Below, in pieces: positions 36,330-44,385 of a stretch of 64,000 bases of DNA. Source of the DNA: Sphingopyxis sp. H115 (GTDB lineage: Bacteria > Pseudomonadota > Alphaproteobacteria > Sphingomonadales > Sphingomonadaceae); NCBI RefSeq assembly GCF_001468465.1, contig NZ_LNSA01000016.1, positions 34,124-98,123 of the forward strand. Reading direction: 5' to 3'. Under the pieces are notes generated by a model. It made no database searches, was not told where the DNA came from, and saw nothing but the letters and a program-made list of their open reading frames with translations. Position numbers and translations under genes: made by a program. How positions within the stretch are numbered: position 1 is the stretch's first letter; the number at the start of each line of letters is the position of its first letter.

Positions 36330-37244
36330 ATGAACCGCCGCCAGATCATGTCGTTCGCGGGCCTCGCCGCGGCGGGCGCGCTTGTGGCGCCGCCGCGCAG
36401 TCATGCTGCCCTGCCCGCAGCAAAACGGTCCGCCGAAAGCTTCGTCGCCGCGAAAGACGGAACGTCGCTGTTCGTCCGCGACTGGGGTGCGGGCAAACCC
36501 GTTCTGTTCCTCGCGGGATGGGCGCTGCCGTCAGATTTCTGGGGCTATCAGATGTTGGCGGTGGCTCGGAAGGGCTATCGCGCCATTGCCTATGACCGCC
36601 GCGGGCATGGCCGTTCGGCCGACCCCGGGCGCGGCTATGACCATGACACGCTCGCCGACGATCTGGCGTCGATCATCGGCGCCCTGGCGCTCGACGGGGT
36701 CACTATCGTCGCGCATTCGATGGGCGGGACCGAGGTCGCGCGCTATTTCGCCCGGCACGGCGGACGCGGCGTCGCGCGCGTCATCCTCGTCGGTACGATC
36801 ACGCCCTGCCTGGTCAAACGTCCCGACAATCCGGACGGCATCGACCCGGCAACGCTCGCCGCCGGTGCCGACCTGCTCGCGCGCGATTTCCCGGCATGGG
36901 TCGCAGCAAATACCAAGCCGTTTTTCACCCCCGACACCTCGGGCGCCATGGTGGCGTGGGGCCAGAATATGATGATGTCGACCTCGCTGTTCGGGGCGGT
37001 GCAGCTAGCGCAGGCCAATTTCGCCACCGATTTCCGCGCCGACGTGCGACGGATCGGGGTGCCGGCGTTGGTCGTGCATGGCGACCGCGACGCCTCTGCA
37101 CCGCTGGCGATAACCGCGAGGGCGACCGCAGCGCTGCTGCCCGATGCGATCCTCAGCATTTATGAAGGCGCACCGCACGGCCTGCCGCTGACGCATGTCG
37201 AACGCCTCAATGCCGAGATCCTTGCGTTTATGGCAAAGGCGTAA
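36330..37244 (+). CDS. Alpha/beta hydrolase with twin-arginine signal
   Basis: A 304-residue enzyme. The start NRRQIMSFAGLAAAGALVAPP looks like a Tat signal with a cleavage site near AHA (residue ~26). The alpha/beta hydrolase fold follows: oxyanion region FLAGWALPSDFW, nucleophile Ser130 in AHSMGG, an Asp in VVHGDRDASAP and a His in YEGAPHGLPLTH. Substrate is unknown, though perhydrolase/esterase relatives are close. The GGAGAGAC ribosome binding site lies six bases upstream of the ATG. A palindrome at 36255-36275 may control it. Confidence 0.88.
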   Translation: MNRRQIMSFAGLAAAGALVAPPRSHAALPAAKRSAESFVAAKDGTSLFVRDWGAGKPVLFLAGWALPSDFWGYQMLAVARKGYRAIAYDRRGHGRSADPGRGYDHDTLADDLASIIGALALDGVTIVAHSMGGTEVARYFARHGGRGVARVILVGTITPCLVKRPDNPDGIDPATLAAGADLLARDFPAWVAANTKPFFTPDTSGAMVAWGQNMMMSTSLFGAVQLAQANFATDFRADVRRIGVPALVVHGDRDASAPLAITARATAALLPDAILSIYEGAPHGLPLTHVERLNAEILAFMAKA

Positions 37245-37364
37245 GCACACCGGCGGGTTGCCATTTCGCCTGACCGGCCTTAAGGGCACCCGCCTGCGTA
37301 GCCTCTTCCGGGTTTCCGGTTGCGCCCTATCCTTTCGAGCCCGCGCACTTGAAAGGACCGTCCT

Positions 37365-37685
37365 ATGGCGTGGGTCATCCTCGCGATCGCCGTTGTTACT
37401 GAAATCATCTGGGCGCTGAGCCTGAAATGGGCCGCGACGATCGGATCGTGGCAGGCGTCGATCGTCCCCATATCGCTGAGTTTCCTCAACATGGCGCTGC
37501 TCGCCTTTGCGATGCGCGGCATCTCCGCCGGCACCGCTTATGCCATCTGGACCGGGCTGGGCGCGGTCGGCGTGATCATCGGCGGCATCGTGTGGTTCGG
37601 CGAGAAGGTGAACGGTGTCCAGATCGGCTTCATGACGCTGATCGTCATCGGCGTCGTGGGCACCAAACTATTTTCCGCAAATTGA
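37365..37685 (+). CDS. sugE: SMR transporter, guanidinium exporter (SugE/Gdx) type
   Basis: A 106-residue protein with four membrane segments and the conserved Glu13 in VVTEIIWALSLKWA. GTAYAIWTGLGAVG is strongly like SugE/Gdx rather than EmrE. Gdx proteins export guanidinium, some quaternary amines fortuitously. I looked for the usual guanidine riboswitch upstream and did not recognise one. A GGCGGGT(T)GCC/GGGC(A)CCCGCC inverted repeat lies at 37252-37294. Monocistronic. Confidence 0.9.
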   Translation: MAWVILAIAVVTEIIWALSLKWAATIGSWQASIVPISLSFLNMALLAFAMRGISAGTAYAIWTGLGAVGVIIGGIVWFGEKVNGVQIGFMTLIVIGVVGTKLFSAN

Positions 37686-37768
37686 GCGGCGCGCTACCAT
37701 TCAGCCGTCGTCGAAGATGCCCCCCCTCCCGACGTAAGCCGGGACGGCGCGCTGCCATCACACGGGCT

Positions 37769-38212
37769 TTAGCGCAAAACGCCCTTTGCCTTCATCGCCC
37801 GCGCATAGAAGAACAGCGCCAGCATGATCACCCAGATCGCCGCCGTCACGATGATCGCCACATTCTGGAACAGCGCACGGGTCGTTTCGCCATTCAGCAC
37901 GTGCTGATATAGGGTCGATCCCGCGAGGCCTGCTATCGACAGGAAATAGGCGGTCACCGCGTGGCGCGAGCGAAAGAGCAGCAGCACCGAGCCGATGAAG
38001 GCGCCGAAACCGCCAAGCGCCCAGCAGATGTCGGCCCACAAGGGGGCGCCGAGAATGAAGCTGCGCTGACCGGCCGTCAGCGGCGACAACCAGAACTCAT
38101 TCTCCAGCTGGGTTAATATGAAATCGACCGCCGGGAAAGCGTTCACCAATATCGCGAGTATCCCCACAACCCACAGGTGCAAGGGCGTTTTAACGGCGTC
38201 CGTCATAATCAT
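37769..38212 (-). CDS. Conserved four-TM membrane protein of unknown function
   Basis: A 147-residue protein with four clear hydrophobic segments (about 13-32, 58-80, 85-105 and 117-138) and few charged residues. I do not recognise a functional family, but the pattern (LHLWVVGILAILVNAFPAVDFILTQ, FGAFIGSVLLLFRSRHAVTAYF) looks like the sphingomonad protein of unknown function often annotated only as a hypothetical membrane protein. It is the last gene of a three-gene run behind a DUF4287 gene and tetR, 17 bases after the tetR stop. GGAGGGGGAG precedes the start; ATG 38206 is an alternative. Confidence 0.75.
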   Translation of the reverse strand: MIMTDAVKTPLHLWVVGILAILVNAFPAVDFILTQLENEFWLSPLTAGQRSFILGAPLWADICWALGGFGAFIGSVLLLFRSRHAVTAYFLSIAGLAGSTLYQHVLNGETTRALFQNVAIIVTAAIWVIMLALFFYARAMKAKGVLR

Positions 38213-38229
38213 CTCCCCCTCCAGAAAGA

Positions 38230-38838
38230 TCAGGCGAAACTATCATCCTTTGCGCTCGCCAGCAATATGGTGATATAGTCGCGCAATACAGCAATGTTGC
38301 GGTCGAAATAACCGATGTCGCGATAGGTGCGTGCCTGCATCACCGCGCCCTCCATCACCGTCAGCACGAACTCGCCGAGCGCCTTGCGGTCGGTCGTCGG
38401 CGGCAGCCTGTCGGCGGCGGCCCCGAAACAATCGGCGATCGCCGCCGACCAGTTGGAAAAATTCGCCGCCATCAGCTCGCGTACGACCGGGTCGGGTTCG
38501 TGGATTTCGAGCGCGAGGCTGCCGATCGGACAGCCATAGGTGCAGTCGGTGACGATCAGGTGCGTGCGATAACCGCCAAGCAGCGCGAAGATGCGCTCGA
38601 TCGGGTCGTCGACACCGTCCCAATTGGGCGCGAGCAGCATCTCGTCGATCCCGTCGCGATAAAGTTCGAGCACGCCTACCAGCACGTCCTGCTTGCCCGG
38701 AAAGAAGTGATAGAGGCTGCCCGAATGGACCTGGCTGCGCGAGAGGATGTCGGAGACCGAGGTCGAGAGATAGCCCTTCTCCCAGAACAACTCCATCGCG
38801 GTCATCAGGATGCGCTGGCGCGTGTCGGCGGCGTTCAT
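38230..38838 (-). CDS. TetR/AcrR family transcriptional regulator
   Basis: A 202-residue regulator. The N-terminal helix-turn-helix is typical (TRQRILMTAMELFWEKGYLSTSVSDILSRSQVHSGSLYHFFPGKQDVLV at ~6-54). The C-terminal ligand/dimer domain is longer and unknown. It lies five bases after the DUF4287 gene and 17 before the membrane-protein gene, so it is likely co-transcribed with them. A palindrome overlapping the shared promoter (39423-39440) is a plausible autoregulatory operator. Confidence 0.9.
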   Translation of the reverse strand: MNAADTRQRILMTAMELFWEKGYLSTSVSDILSRSQVHSGSLYHFFPGKQDVLVGVLELYRDGIDEMLLAPNWDGVDDPIERIFALLGGYRTHLIVTDCTYGCPIGSLALEIHEPDPVVRELMAANFSNWSAAIADCFGAAADRLPPTTDRKALGEFVLTVMEGAVMQARTYRDIGYFDRNIAVLRDYITILLASAKDDSFA

Positions 38839-38843
38839 ATCCT

Positions 38844-39398
38844 CTAACCTGCCCGATCATAAGCGGTGCGGAGCCAGCCCGCGACGTCATCGCCCGTATC
38901 CTCGCCCGCCGCGATCCGCACGCGGTGCGACACCATCGCGTTCCATCCCCCCGCCAATTCGAGCGTGCCCGCCGGCTCCTCGCCTTTCAGCGCGAGGCCG
39001 ATGTCGAAACGATCCTTGGTCGAGGGCATCAGCAGCGCAAACTGTTTTTTGCGGCGCAGGCTGACATAGCCCTTCTTCGGCGCGAGTTCGACGTCGTCGC
39101 CGAACCCCTGCACCAGCGCCACCAGCCGATCGTAAAGCGGCCGCCAATGCGCCTTCGCGCCGTCGAAAGCCGCCGCGACCAGCGCGTCGTCGTCCTGCGA
39201 CAGCGACGACGACGCGTTCGCCGCATGGACGATCATATTGGCATAGCCGTGGCCGAGCCCATGTTCGGATTTGAGGTGGTTCACCAGCGCCATATGGCCG
39301 GCGATCCCGGTCGCGCGCGCGGCGGCGACCCATTCGTCGAGCCCTTTGCCCGTCTTTGCCCGCAGCGTCTCGCCGATCTTCTCGAATTCGTCGGCCAT
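38844..39398 (-). CDS. DUF4287/DUF5655 domain protein
   Basis: A 184-residue protein. Residues ~1-65 match DUF4287 (TGKGLDEWVAAARATGIAGHMALVNHLKSEHGLGHGYANMIV). Residues ~80-184 match DUF5655 (WRPLYDRLVALVQGFGDDVELAPKKGYVSLRRKKQFALL). These domains occur together in many soil bacteria without known biochemical role; a nucleic-acid or ligand-binding function is sometimes proposed. It is the promoter-proximal gene of the tetR operon. Confidence 0.8.
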   Translation of the reverse strand: MADEFEKIGETLRAKTGKGLDEWVAAARATGIAGHMALVNHLKSEHGLGHGYANMIVHAANASSSLSQDDDALVAAAFDGAKAHWRPLYDRLVALVQGFGDDVELAPKKGYVSLRRKKQFALLMPSTKDRFDIGLALKGEEPAGTLELAGGWNAMVSHRVRIAAGEDTGDDVAGWLRTAYDRAG

Positions 39399-39422
39399 CG
39401 GCGTCCTCCCTCGTCAAGATGA

Positions 39423-39455
39423 GTTGATTGAGCATTCAACCAAGCATTTTGTCAA
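39423..39455 (-). promoter_or_regulatory. Promoter with TetR-type palindrome for the DUF4287-tetR operon
   Basis: Read leftward, TTGACA (39455-39450) and CTCAAT (39432-39427) are 17 bases apart. The palindrome GTTGA-N8-TCAAC (39423-39440) covers the weak -10. It contains the inner palindrome TTGA-GCAT-TCAA (39428-39439). This is a typical place for TetR self-repression, inferred from sequence only. Confidence 0.45.
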
Positions 39456-39486
39456 GAGGCTTGGCAAGCGCGCGCGGGGATCCGAT

Positions 39487-40182
39487 ATGCACGACATGTG
39501 TGTCGTCGCCCTTGCCCACCGCGTCCATCCAGACTGGCCGCTCATCCTCATCGGCAACCGCGACGAGTTTCACGCGCGGCCTGCGGCACCGCTTCACGAG
39601 TGGGAGGACGGCAGCGGTCTCGTTGCCGGGCGCGACCTGCAGGCGGGCGGCACCTGGCTCGGCGTTCATCGCCCGAGCGGCCGCGCGGTCGTCGTCACCA
39701 ACGTCCGCGGCGCAATGCCCGACCCCGCGAAGGAATCGCGCGGTGCGCTTGTGTCGGACCTGCTGCGCGGCGCGGGGCGCTTCGCCGATCCGGCGGCGGA
39801 GGATTTGCCGCGCTTTAATGCTTTCAACCTGTTCACCGTCGATGGCGGCGGCGCGCGGTTGCTCACCAACCGCCCGGTCCCGCTGATCCTGCCGCTCGAA
39901 CCCGACGTCCACGCGCTCGCCAACGAGCCCGTCGATGCCCCCTGCCCGCGGGCCGAACGGCTGCGCGCAGCGGTCGCGGCGGGAAGCGACCCCGAAGGCC
40001 TGCTCGACACACTGATGACGGAGGACGACCCGGCGCTGTTCTTGCGCGGCGACATTTACGGCACCCGCGCGTCGACACTCGTCGCAATCGCGGCGGACGG
40101 CGCGGTACGGATGATCGAGCGCCGATACGAAGCGGGCGGCCGTCCCGCTGGAACGACCGCCCTTGAATTTCGGATGGGTTGA
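39487..40182 (+). CDS. NRDE (TANGO2-like) family protein
   Basis: A 231-residue protein of the NRDE family, named after the Asn-Arg-Asp-Glu motif visible as GNRDEFHARPAAPLHEW (~22-38). VAGRDLQAGGTWLGVHRPSGRAVVVTNVRG and SRGALVSDLLRG follow. In animals the TANGO2 relative is linked to haem and lipid handling, but bacterial function is unknown. ATG 39487 gives MHDMCVV; ATG 39496 (MCVVALAH) would put Cys at residue 2, as is usual in this family, and may be the true start. Convergent with infC. Confidence 0.85.
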   Translation: MHDMCVVALAHRVHPDWPLILIGNRDEFHARPAAPLHEWEDGSGLVAGRDLQAGGTWLGVHRPSGRAVVVTNVRGAMPDPAKESRGALVSDLLRGAGRFADPAAEDLPRFNAFNLFTVDGGGARLLTNRPVPLILPLEPDVHALANEPVDAPCPRAERLRAAVAAGSDPEGLLDTLMTEDDPALFLRGDIYGTRASTLVAIAADGAVRMIERRYEAGGRPAGTTALEFRMG

Positions 40183-40186
40183 ATTG

Positions 40187-40265
40187 TGATCCTCCCTGTC
40201 GCGAAGCGATGGGGAGGAGGCAGCCCGAAGCGCTGACGGAGGGGCTGCAACACGGCCCGTCCACC
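40187..40265. repeat. REP-like interspersed palindrome
   Basis: CCTCCC-TG-TCGC-GAA-GCGA-TG-GGGAGG (40191-40217) forms a hairpin with one internal loop. It is followed by a second element containing GCTGACGGAGGGGCTG (40232-40247). It lies between the converging NRDE and infC genes. I recall this kind of sequence as repeated in sphingomonad genomes; other copies cannot be checked here. Confidence 0.6.
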
Positions 40266-40288
40266 ACCCGCCACGCGGGAGTGCAGGG

Positions 40289-40837
40289 TTACTTCGGCGC
40301 GAGCACCATCAGCATCTGGCGGCCTTCGGTGCGGGGGTGCGCCTCGACCTTCGCGACCTCGGCGGTCATTTCGGCGACGCGCTGGAGCACGTTGAGCCCA
40401 AGCTGCGTGTGGCTCATTTCGCGGCCGCGGAAGCGCATGGTCATCTTGACCTTGTCGCCTTCCTCGAGGAAGTCGAAGACCTTCTTCATCTTCACGTCGA
40501 AATCATGGTCGTCGATATTCGGACGCATCTTGATTTCTTTGATTTCCTGCGTCTTCTGGCTCTTGCGCGCGAGGTTCGCCTTTTTCTGCGCCTCGTACTT
40601 GAACTTGCCGACGTCGAGAAACTTGCACACCGGCGGATCGGCGTTCGGAGATACTTCAACCAGGTCGAGGCCAACCTCGGCCGCCTGCTCGATCGCTTCG
40701 GCTGTCAGCATCACGCCCAGATTCTCGCCTTCCTCGTCGATCACGCGGACTTTGGGCGAGGCGATGAATTCATTATAACGCGGACCGTTTTTAGGCGGCA
40801 GCGGTGCCATCGAGCGACGGGTCATGGGCGGTGGTAT
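40289..40837 (-). CDS. infC: Translation initiation factor IF-3 with ATA start
   Basis: IF-3 prevents early subunit joining and checks the start codon. The product has the IF-3 N-terminal domain ([31 protein letters not shown]), the linker and the C-terminal domain ([42 protein letters not shown]). No good ATG lies at the usual distance from the Shine-Dalgarno. AGGAGA (40850-40845) is seven bases before an ATA codon at 40837 and 19 before the first ATG (40825). infC starts at a rare codon (ATT in E. coli, for autocontrol), so I call ATA 40837, giving 182 residues. Convergent with the NRDE gene. Confidence 0.93.
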   Translation of the reverse strand: MPPPMTRRSMAPLPPKNGPRYNEFIASPKVRVIDEEGENLGVMLTAEAIEQAAEVGLDLVEVSPNADPPVCKFLDVGKFKYEAQKKANLARKSQKTQEIKEIKMRPNIDDHDFDVKMKKVFDFLEEGDKVKMTMRFRGREMSHTQLGLNVLQRVAEMTAEVAKVEAHPRTEGRQMLMVLAPK

Positions 40838-40898
40838 AGCTGTATCTCCTGGGTCGTATAAAAAGGGCGTGCGGAATCGATGCGCCGCGCGCAATGTC

Positions 40899-40926
40899 CA
40901 TATAGTGAACGCGCGCGCCGCGTAAA
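40899..40926 (-). promoter_or_regulatory. Predicted infC promoter
   Basis: Leftward TTTACG (40926-40921), 16-base spacer, TATATG (40904-40899). This would start transcription near 40892 and give a ~55-base leader before the infC start. Sequence prediction only. Confidence 0.4.
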
Positions 40927-40995
40927 GGCTGCGACGCTGTGCATCGCGGCGCTTTTTCGTCCGACTGTGGCGGCTATGCCACTAATGTTCGGCGG

Positions 40996-42183
40996 TCACC
41001 ATTTGGTCGGCGCGGGATCGACGACGCGGAAGCCCCCGGCGCCGATCTCGCTGACCTCGAGCGCGCGGATAGCGATCCCCCGGTTATTGAACCGGAAAAT
41101 GCCGTCGATCCCGCCGAAACCGTCTGCGGCGAGCAGCCGCGTCGCGGGGAAGCCGGTGCCCGGCTTCCAGTCGCGCGCGATACGCACCGTCAGCAGCACC
41201 GAATCGTAACCGAGGCTTGCGAGCCGGTACGGCGCCCGGCCGAAACGGGTGCGATATTTGGTCGCGAGCTGCCCATACAGGCCGTCCGACACGCTGGCGA
41301 ACCAGGCGCCGCGCATCGCCGCGCTGCTGCCCAACCCGGCATCGGTGTTCCAGAGTTCGGTGCCGAGAATCTGCCGGTCGCCGCCGCCCTTGATCACGGG
41401 CACCGCGCGAATGGCGTTGCCGCCGCTGTCGGCGATCAGCACCGCGTCCATCGCGCCGGCGTTGGCGAGCCGCCGCGCGGCGCCGGTCAGCGCGGTCGCG
41501 CTGCGGTCGTAGCTTTCGACGGCGACCAGGGTGCCGCCCGCGGCGGATACCGCGGCGCGGAACGCGGCCGCCGACCGGTCGCCGTAGACATTTTTGGGGA
41601 CGAGCGCACCGAAACGCTGATGCCCCTTCGCACGCGAAAAGGCGACGACGCGCTCGACCGACTGGCCGGGGACGAAGCCCATGATGAAGACGCCATTGCC
41701 GGCGACGCTGCTGTCGTTCGAAAAGCTCAACACCGGCACCTTCGCCTCGCGCGCGATCGGCGCAACGGCCGAGACATCTTCGCTGAGGAGCGGGCCCAAG
41801 ATCAGCTTGTTTCCGTCGGCGACCGCCTGCCGCGCCGCGGCAGCGGCGCCGAGCGCGGTGTCATAGGTGGTGATACGCACGCGCTCGGTCCGCGAATCGA
41901 GCAGTGCCAGTGTCGTCGCGTTGGCAATCGCCGTCCCGACATCGGCATTCGGTCCCGTTTGCGGTACGAGCAGCGCGACGCGGTGGCGGTCGGTGTCGGT
42001 GGGAAGGCCGGGGCCGACATTGTCGTCGGGGGCAGTCGGCGGCGGCGGGGTCGCAGGACCGTTCGATTTGGGCACCACCTGGCACGCCGCGAGCAGCCCT
42101 GCCATCGCCGCCATGCCTAACCCGCGCAGCATCCGGCGGCGCGGCGGCGCATTATTTTGGCGCTCAGCCGCAGTTTCTGCCAT
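40996..42183 (-). CDS. LpoA-like lipoprotein, penicillin-binding protein activator type
   Basis: A 395-residue lipoprotein (GLLAAC, Cys34 from the chosen start) with a Pro-rich linker and a periplasmic-binding-protein type I domain (RVALLVPQTGPNADVGTAIANATTLAL, then KLILGPLLSEDVSAVAPIAREAKVPVLSFSND). E. coli LpoA has the same fold at its C-terminus, activates PBP1a, and sits beside rsmI and yraN as here, although this gene is divergent from them. The inference is an outer-membrane lipoprotein that activates a class A PBP. The start is uncertain: ATG 42183 leaves 10 bases to the divergent rsmI start, whereas ATG 42195 and 42210 would overlap it. Confidence 0.8.
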   Translation of the reverse strand: MAETAAERQNNAPPRRRMLRGLGMAAMAGLLAACQVVPKSNGPATPPPPTAPDDNVGPGLPTDTDRHRVALLVPQTGPNADVGTAIANATTLALLDSRTERVRITTYDTALGAAAAARQAVADGNKLILGPLLSEDVSAVAPIAREAKVPVLSFSNDSSVAGNGVFIMGFVPGQSVERVVAFSRAKGHQRFGALVPKNVYGDRSAAAFRAAVSAAGGTLVAVESYDRSATALTGAARRLANAGAMDAVLIADSGGNAIRAVPVIKGGGDRQILGTELWNTDAGLGSSAAMRGAWFASVSDGLYGQLATKYRTRFGRAPYRLASLGYDSVLLTVRIARDWKPGTGFPATRLLAADGFGGIDGIFRFNNRGIAIRALEVSEIGAGGFRVVDPAPTKW

Positions 42184-42193
42184 TTTCGGCGTC

Positions 42194-43054
42194 ATGCCAG
42201 ATTCGAACATCTCAGATTCTCCCTTGCCCGGTCTCTATATCGTCGCGACGCCCATCGGCAACCTTGGCGATATCAGCCCGCGCGCGGCCAAAATGCTCGC
42301 CTCCGCCGACGTGATCGCCGCGGAGGACACGCGCGTGACCGCGAAGCTTCTCGCCCATCTGGGTTTGCGCGTGCCGATGACCCCCTATCATGATCATAGC
42401 GACGAACGCACCCGCGCCGCGCTGGTTGCCCGCATGGACGGCGAAGTTGTCGTTTTGGTGTCGGACGCCGGCACCCCGCTGATTTCGGATCCCGGGTACA
42501 AGCTGGTGCGCGACGCGCGGGCGGCGGGGCGCCATGTCGCCACCCTGCCCGGCCCCTGTGCCGCGATCGCCGGCATCACCCTCTCCGGCCTGCCTAGCGA
42601 CCGCTTCCTCTTCGCGGGCTTCCTGCCCAACAAGGCGAAGGCGCGCGCCGAAACGCTCGCCGAATTCGCCGCGCTGCGCGCAACGCTGGTCTTTTACGAA
42701 AGCGGACCCCGGCTGTCGGCTTCGCTTGCCGCAATGGCCGAAGGACTGGGCGACCGCGAGGCGGCGGTCGCGCGCGAGATCAGCAAGCTGTACGAAGAAT
42801 GCGTGACCGGAACGCTGACCGAACTGGCCGCGCGCTATGCCGACGCGCCGCCCAAGGGCGAAATCGTCGTCGTCGTCGGGCCGCCGGGCGAAGCCGTCGC
42901 TGAGCAAGCCGACGAGGCGACGCTCGATGCCGCGCTGCGCGAGGCGATGGCCGCAAAACCCGTCGCGCAGGCGGCCAAGGCGGTCGCCAAACGCTTCGGG
43001 CGCGACCGCCACGACGTCTATGCCCGCGCGCTCGCGCTGAAAGAGCGCGCTTGA
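42194..43054 (+). CDS. rsmI: 16S rRNA (cytidine1402-2'-O)-methyltransferase
   Basis: RsmI methylates the ribose of C1402 in the 16S decoding centre. The 286-residue protein has the tetrapyrrole-methylase-fold motifs YIVATPIGNLGDISPRA, AAEDTRVTAKLL, VVVLVSDAGTPLISDPGYKLV and LPGPCAAIAGITLSGLPSDRF. The length is normal. It overlaps yraN by four bases (TTGA) and is divergent from the LpoA-like gene. Confidence 0.95.
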   Translation: MPDSNISDSPLPGLYIVATPIGNLGDISPRAAKMLASADVIAAEDTRVTAKLLAHLGLRVPMTPYHDHSDERTRAALVARMDGEVVVLVSDAGTPLISDPGYKLVRDARAAGRHVATLPGPCAAIAGITLSGLPSDRFLFAGFLPNKAKARAETLAEFAALRATLVFYESGPRLSASLAAMAEGLGDREAAVAREISKLYEECVTGTLTELAARYADAPPKGEIVVVVGPPGEAVAEQADEATLDAALREAMAAKPVAQAAKAVAKRFGRDRHDVYARALALKERA

Positions 43055-43401
43055 ACCGCGCCGCGGCCGAGGCGCGCGGGCGCAAGGCCGAACGCCGCGC
43101 GGCGTGGTGGCTGCGCCTCCACGGATGGCGCATCCTGGGCGAGCGGCTGCGGCTTCCGGTCGGCGAGGTCGATCTCGTCGCGCGGCGCGGGCGCACCATC
43201 GCCTTCGTCGAGGTGAAGTGGCGCGACAAGCCCGAAGACCTCGACCTTGCGATCGACCAATATCGTCTGCGCCGCGTCGCCGCGGCCGCCGGAATGCTCG
43301 CCCCGCGCTTCGCCGGGCCCCGCGACGACATCAGGATCGACGTGATCCTCCTTGCACCCGGGCGCCTGCCACGCCATCTGGTCCACGTCTGGCAACCCTG
43401 A
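43051..43401 (+). CDS. yraN: UPF0102/YraN family endonuclease-like protein
   Basis: A 116-residue protein with the PD-(D/E)XK-like core of UPF0102: GRKAERRAAWWLRLHGWRILGERLRLPVGEVDLVARRGRTIAFVEVKWR, where Glu39-Val-Asp41 and Glu-Val-Lys are the metal-site residues. Nuclease activity is inferred, not proven for the family. The TTG start overlaps the rsmI stop. No ATG fits, and the family usually starts within a few residues of this point. Confidence 0.9.
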   Translation: MNRAAAEARGRKAERRAAWWLRLHGWRILGERLRLPVGEVDLVARRGRTIAFVEVKWRDKPEDLDLAIDQYRLRRVAAAAGMLAPRFAGPRDDIRIDVILLAPGRLPRHLVHVWQP

Positions 43402-43411
43402 GGATGATCGA

Positions 43412-44362
43412 ATGACCCTGCGCGCCGCGGTACAAATGGACCCGATGGATGGCATCAACATCGGGGGCGACAGCAGTTTCCACCTGATCCTGAAGGCGCT
43501 GACCCGCGGATATGAGCTTTATCATTATGATGTTCGCGGGCTGACATGGGAGGCCGGGCGGCTGACGACGAAGGCGAACCGCATCGTCGAGGCGCAGCGC
43601 GAGGCCGGAGCGCATTACAAGTTCGGCGACGAAATATTGCTCGACCTCGGCCGCGACGTCGATGTGGTGCTGATGCGGCAGGACCCGCCTTTCGACCTCG
43701 GCTATCTCACCGGCACCTGGCTGCTCGAACGCATCCGCCACGAAACGTTGATCGTCAACGATCCGGTTTCGGTCCGCAACGCACCCGAAAAAGTGTTCGT
43801 GCTCGACTTTCCCGAGTTCATGCCGCCGACGATGGTCACACGCGAGCTGGATGCGGTGAAGAATTTCCAGGCGCGCTACGGCGCAGTGGTGATCAAGCCG
43901 CTGCACGGCAATGGCGGCAAGGCGGTGTTCCGCATCGACGCCGACGGCGGCAACCTTGGCGCGCTCGTCGAACTGTTCGGACAGGTGTGGCCCGAACCCT
44001 TCATGGTCCAGCAATTCCTGCCGAGCGTCGCCCAGGGCGACAAGCGCATCGTGCTCGTCGACGGCGAGGTGGCGGGCGCGATCAATCGCAAGCCAGGCGA
44101 AGGCGAATTCCGCTCGAACCTCGCGGTCGGCGGCTATGCCGAAGCGGCCGAACTCACGCCGCGCGAGCGGGAGATTTGCGACGTCCTTGGCCCGGCCTTG
44201 CGCGAACGCGGGCTGGTCTTCGTCGGGATCGACGTGATCGGCGGCGAATGGCTGACCGAAATCAACGTGACCTCGCCGACCGGGATCGTGGCGATCGACC
44301 GGTTCAACGACAGCGACACGGCGGGCATGATCTGGGACGCGATCAAGCGACGCATCGGCTGA
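43412..44362 (+). CDS. gshB: Glutathione synthetase
   Basis: GshB joins gamma-glutamylcysteine and glycine using ATP. The 316-residue protein has the N-terminal domain (VAVQ-type start MTLRAAVQMDPMDGINIGGDSSF), the ATP-grasp motifs VVIKPLHGNGGKAVF and FMVQQFLPSVAQGDKRIVLVDGEVAGAINRKPGEGEFRSNLAVGG, and a normal C-terminus. The start ATG 43412 is 10 bases after the yraN stop. The rsmI-yraN-gshB order is common in alphaproteobacteria. Confidence 0.96.
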   Translation: MTLRAAVQMDPMDGINIGGDSSFHLILKALTRGYELYHYDVRGLTWEAGRLTTKANRIVEAQREAGAHYKFGDEILLDLGRDVDVVLMRQDPPFDLGYLTGTWLLERIRHETLIVNDPVSVRNAPEKVFVLDFPEFMPPTMVTRELDAVKNFQARYGAVVIKPLHGNGGKAVFRIDADGGNLGALVELFGQVWPEPFMVQQFLPSVAQGDKRIVLVDGEVAGAINRKPGEGEFRSNLAVGGYAEAAELTPREREICDVLGPALRERGLVFVGIDVIGGEWLTEINVTSPTGIVAIDRFNDSDTAGMIWDAIKRRIG

Positions 44363-44385
44363 GCCAGCGGCGCGTTACCCCCCGC

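Noticed and set aside
37245..37364. Guanidine riboswitch before the SugE/Gdx gene
   Set aside because: The conserved guanidine-I, -II or -III core sequences are not visible; only a GC-rich inverted repeat (37252-37294) is present.
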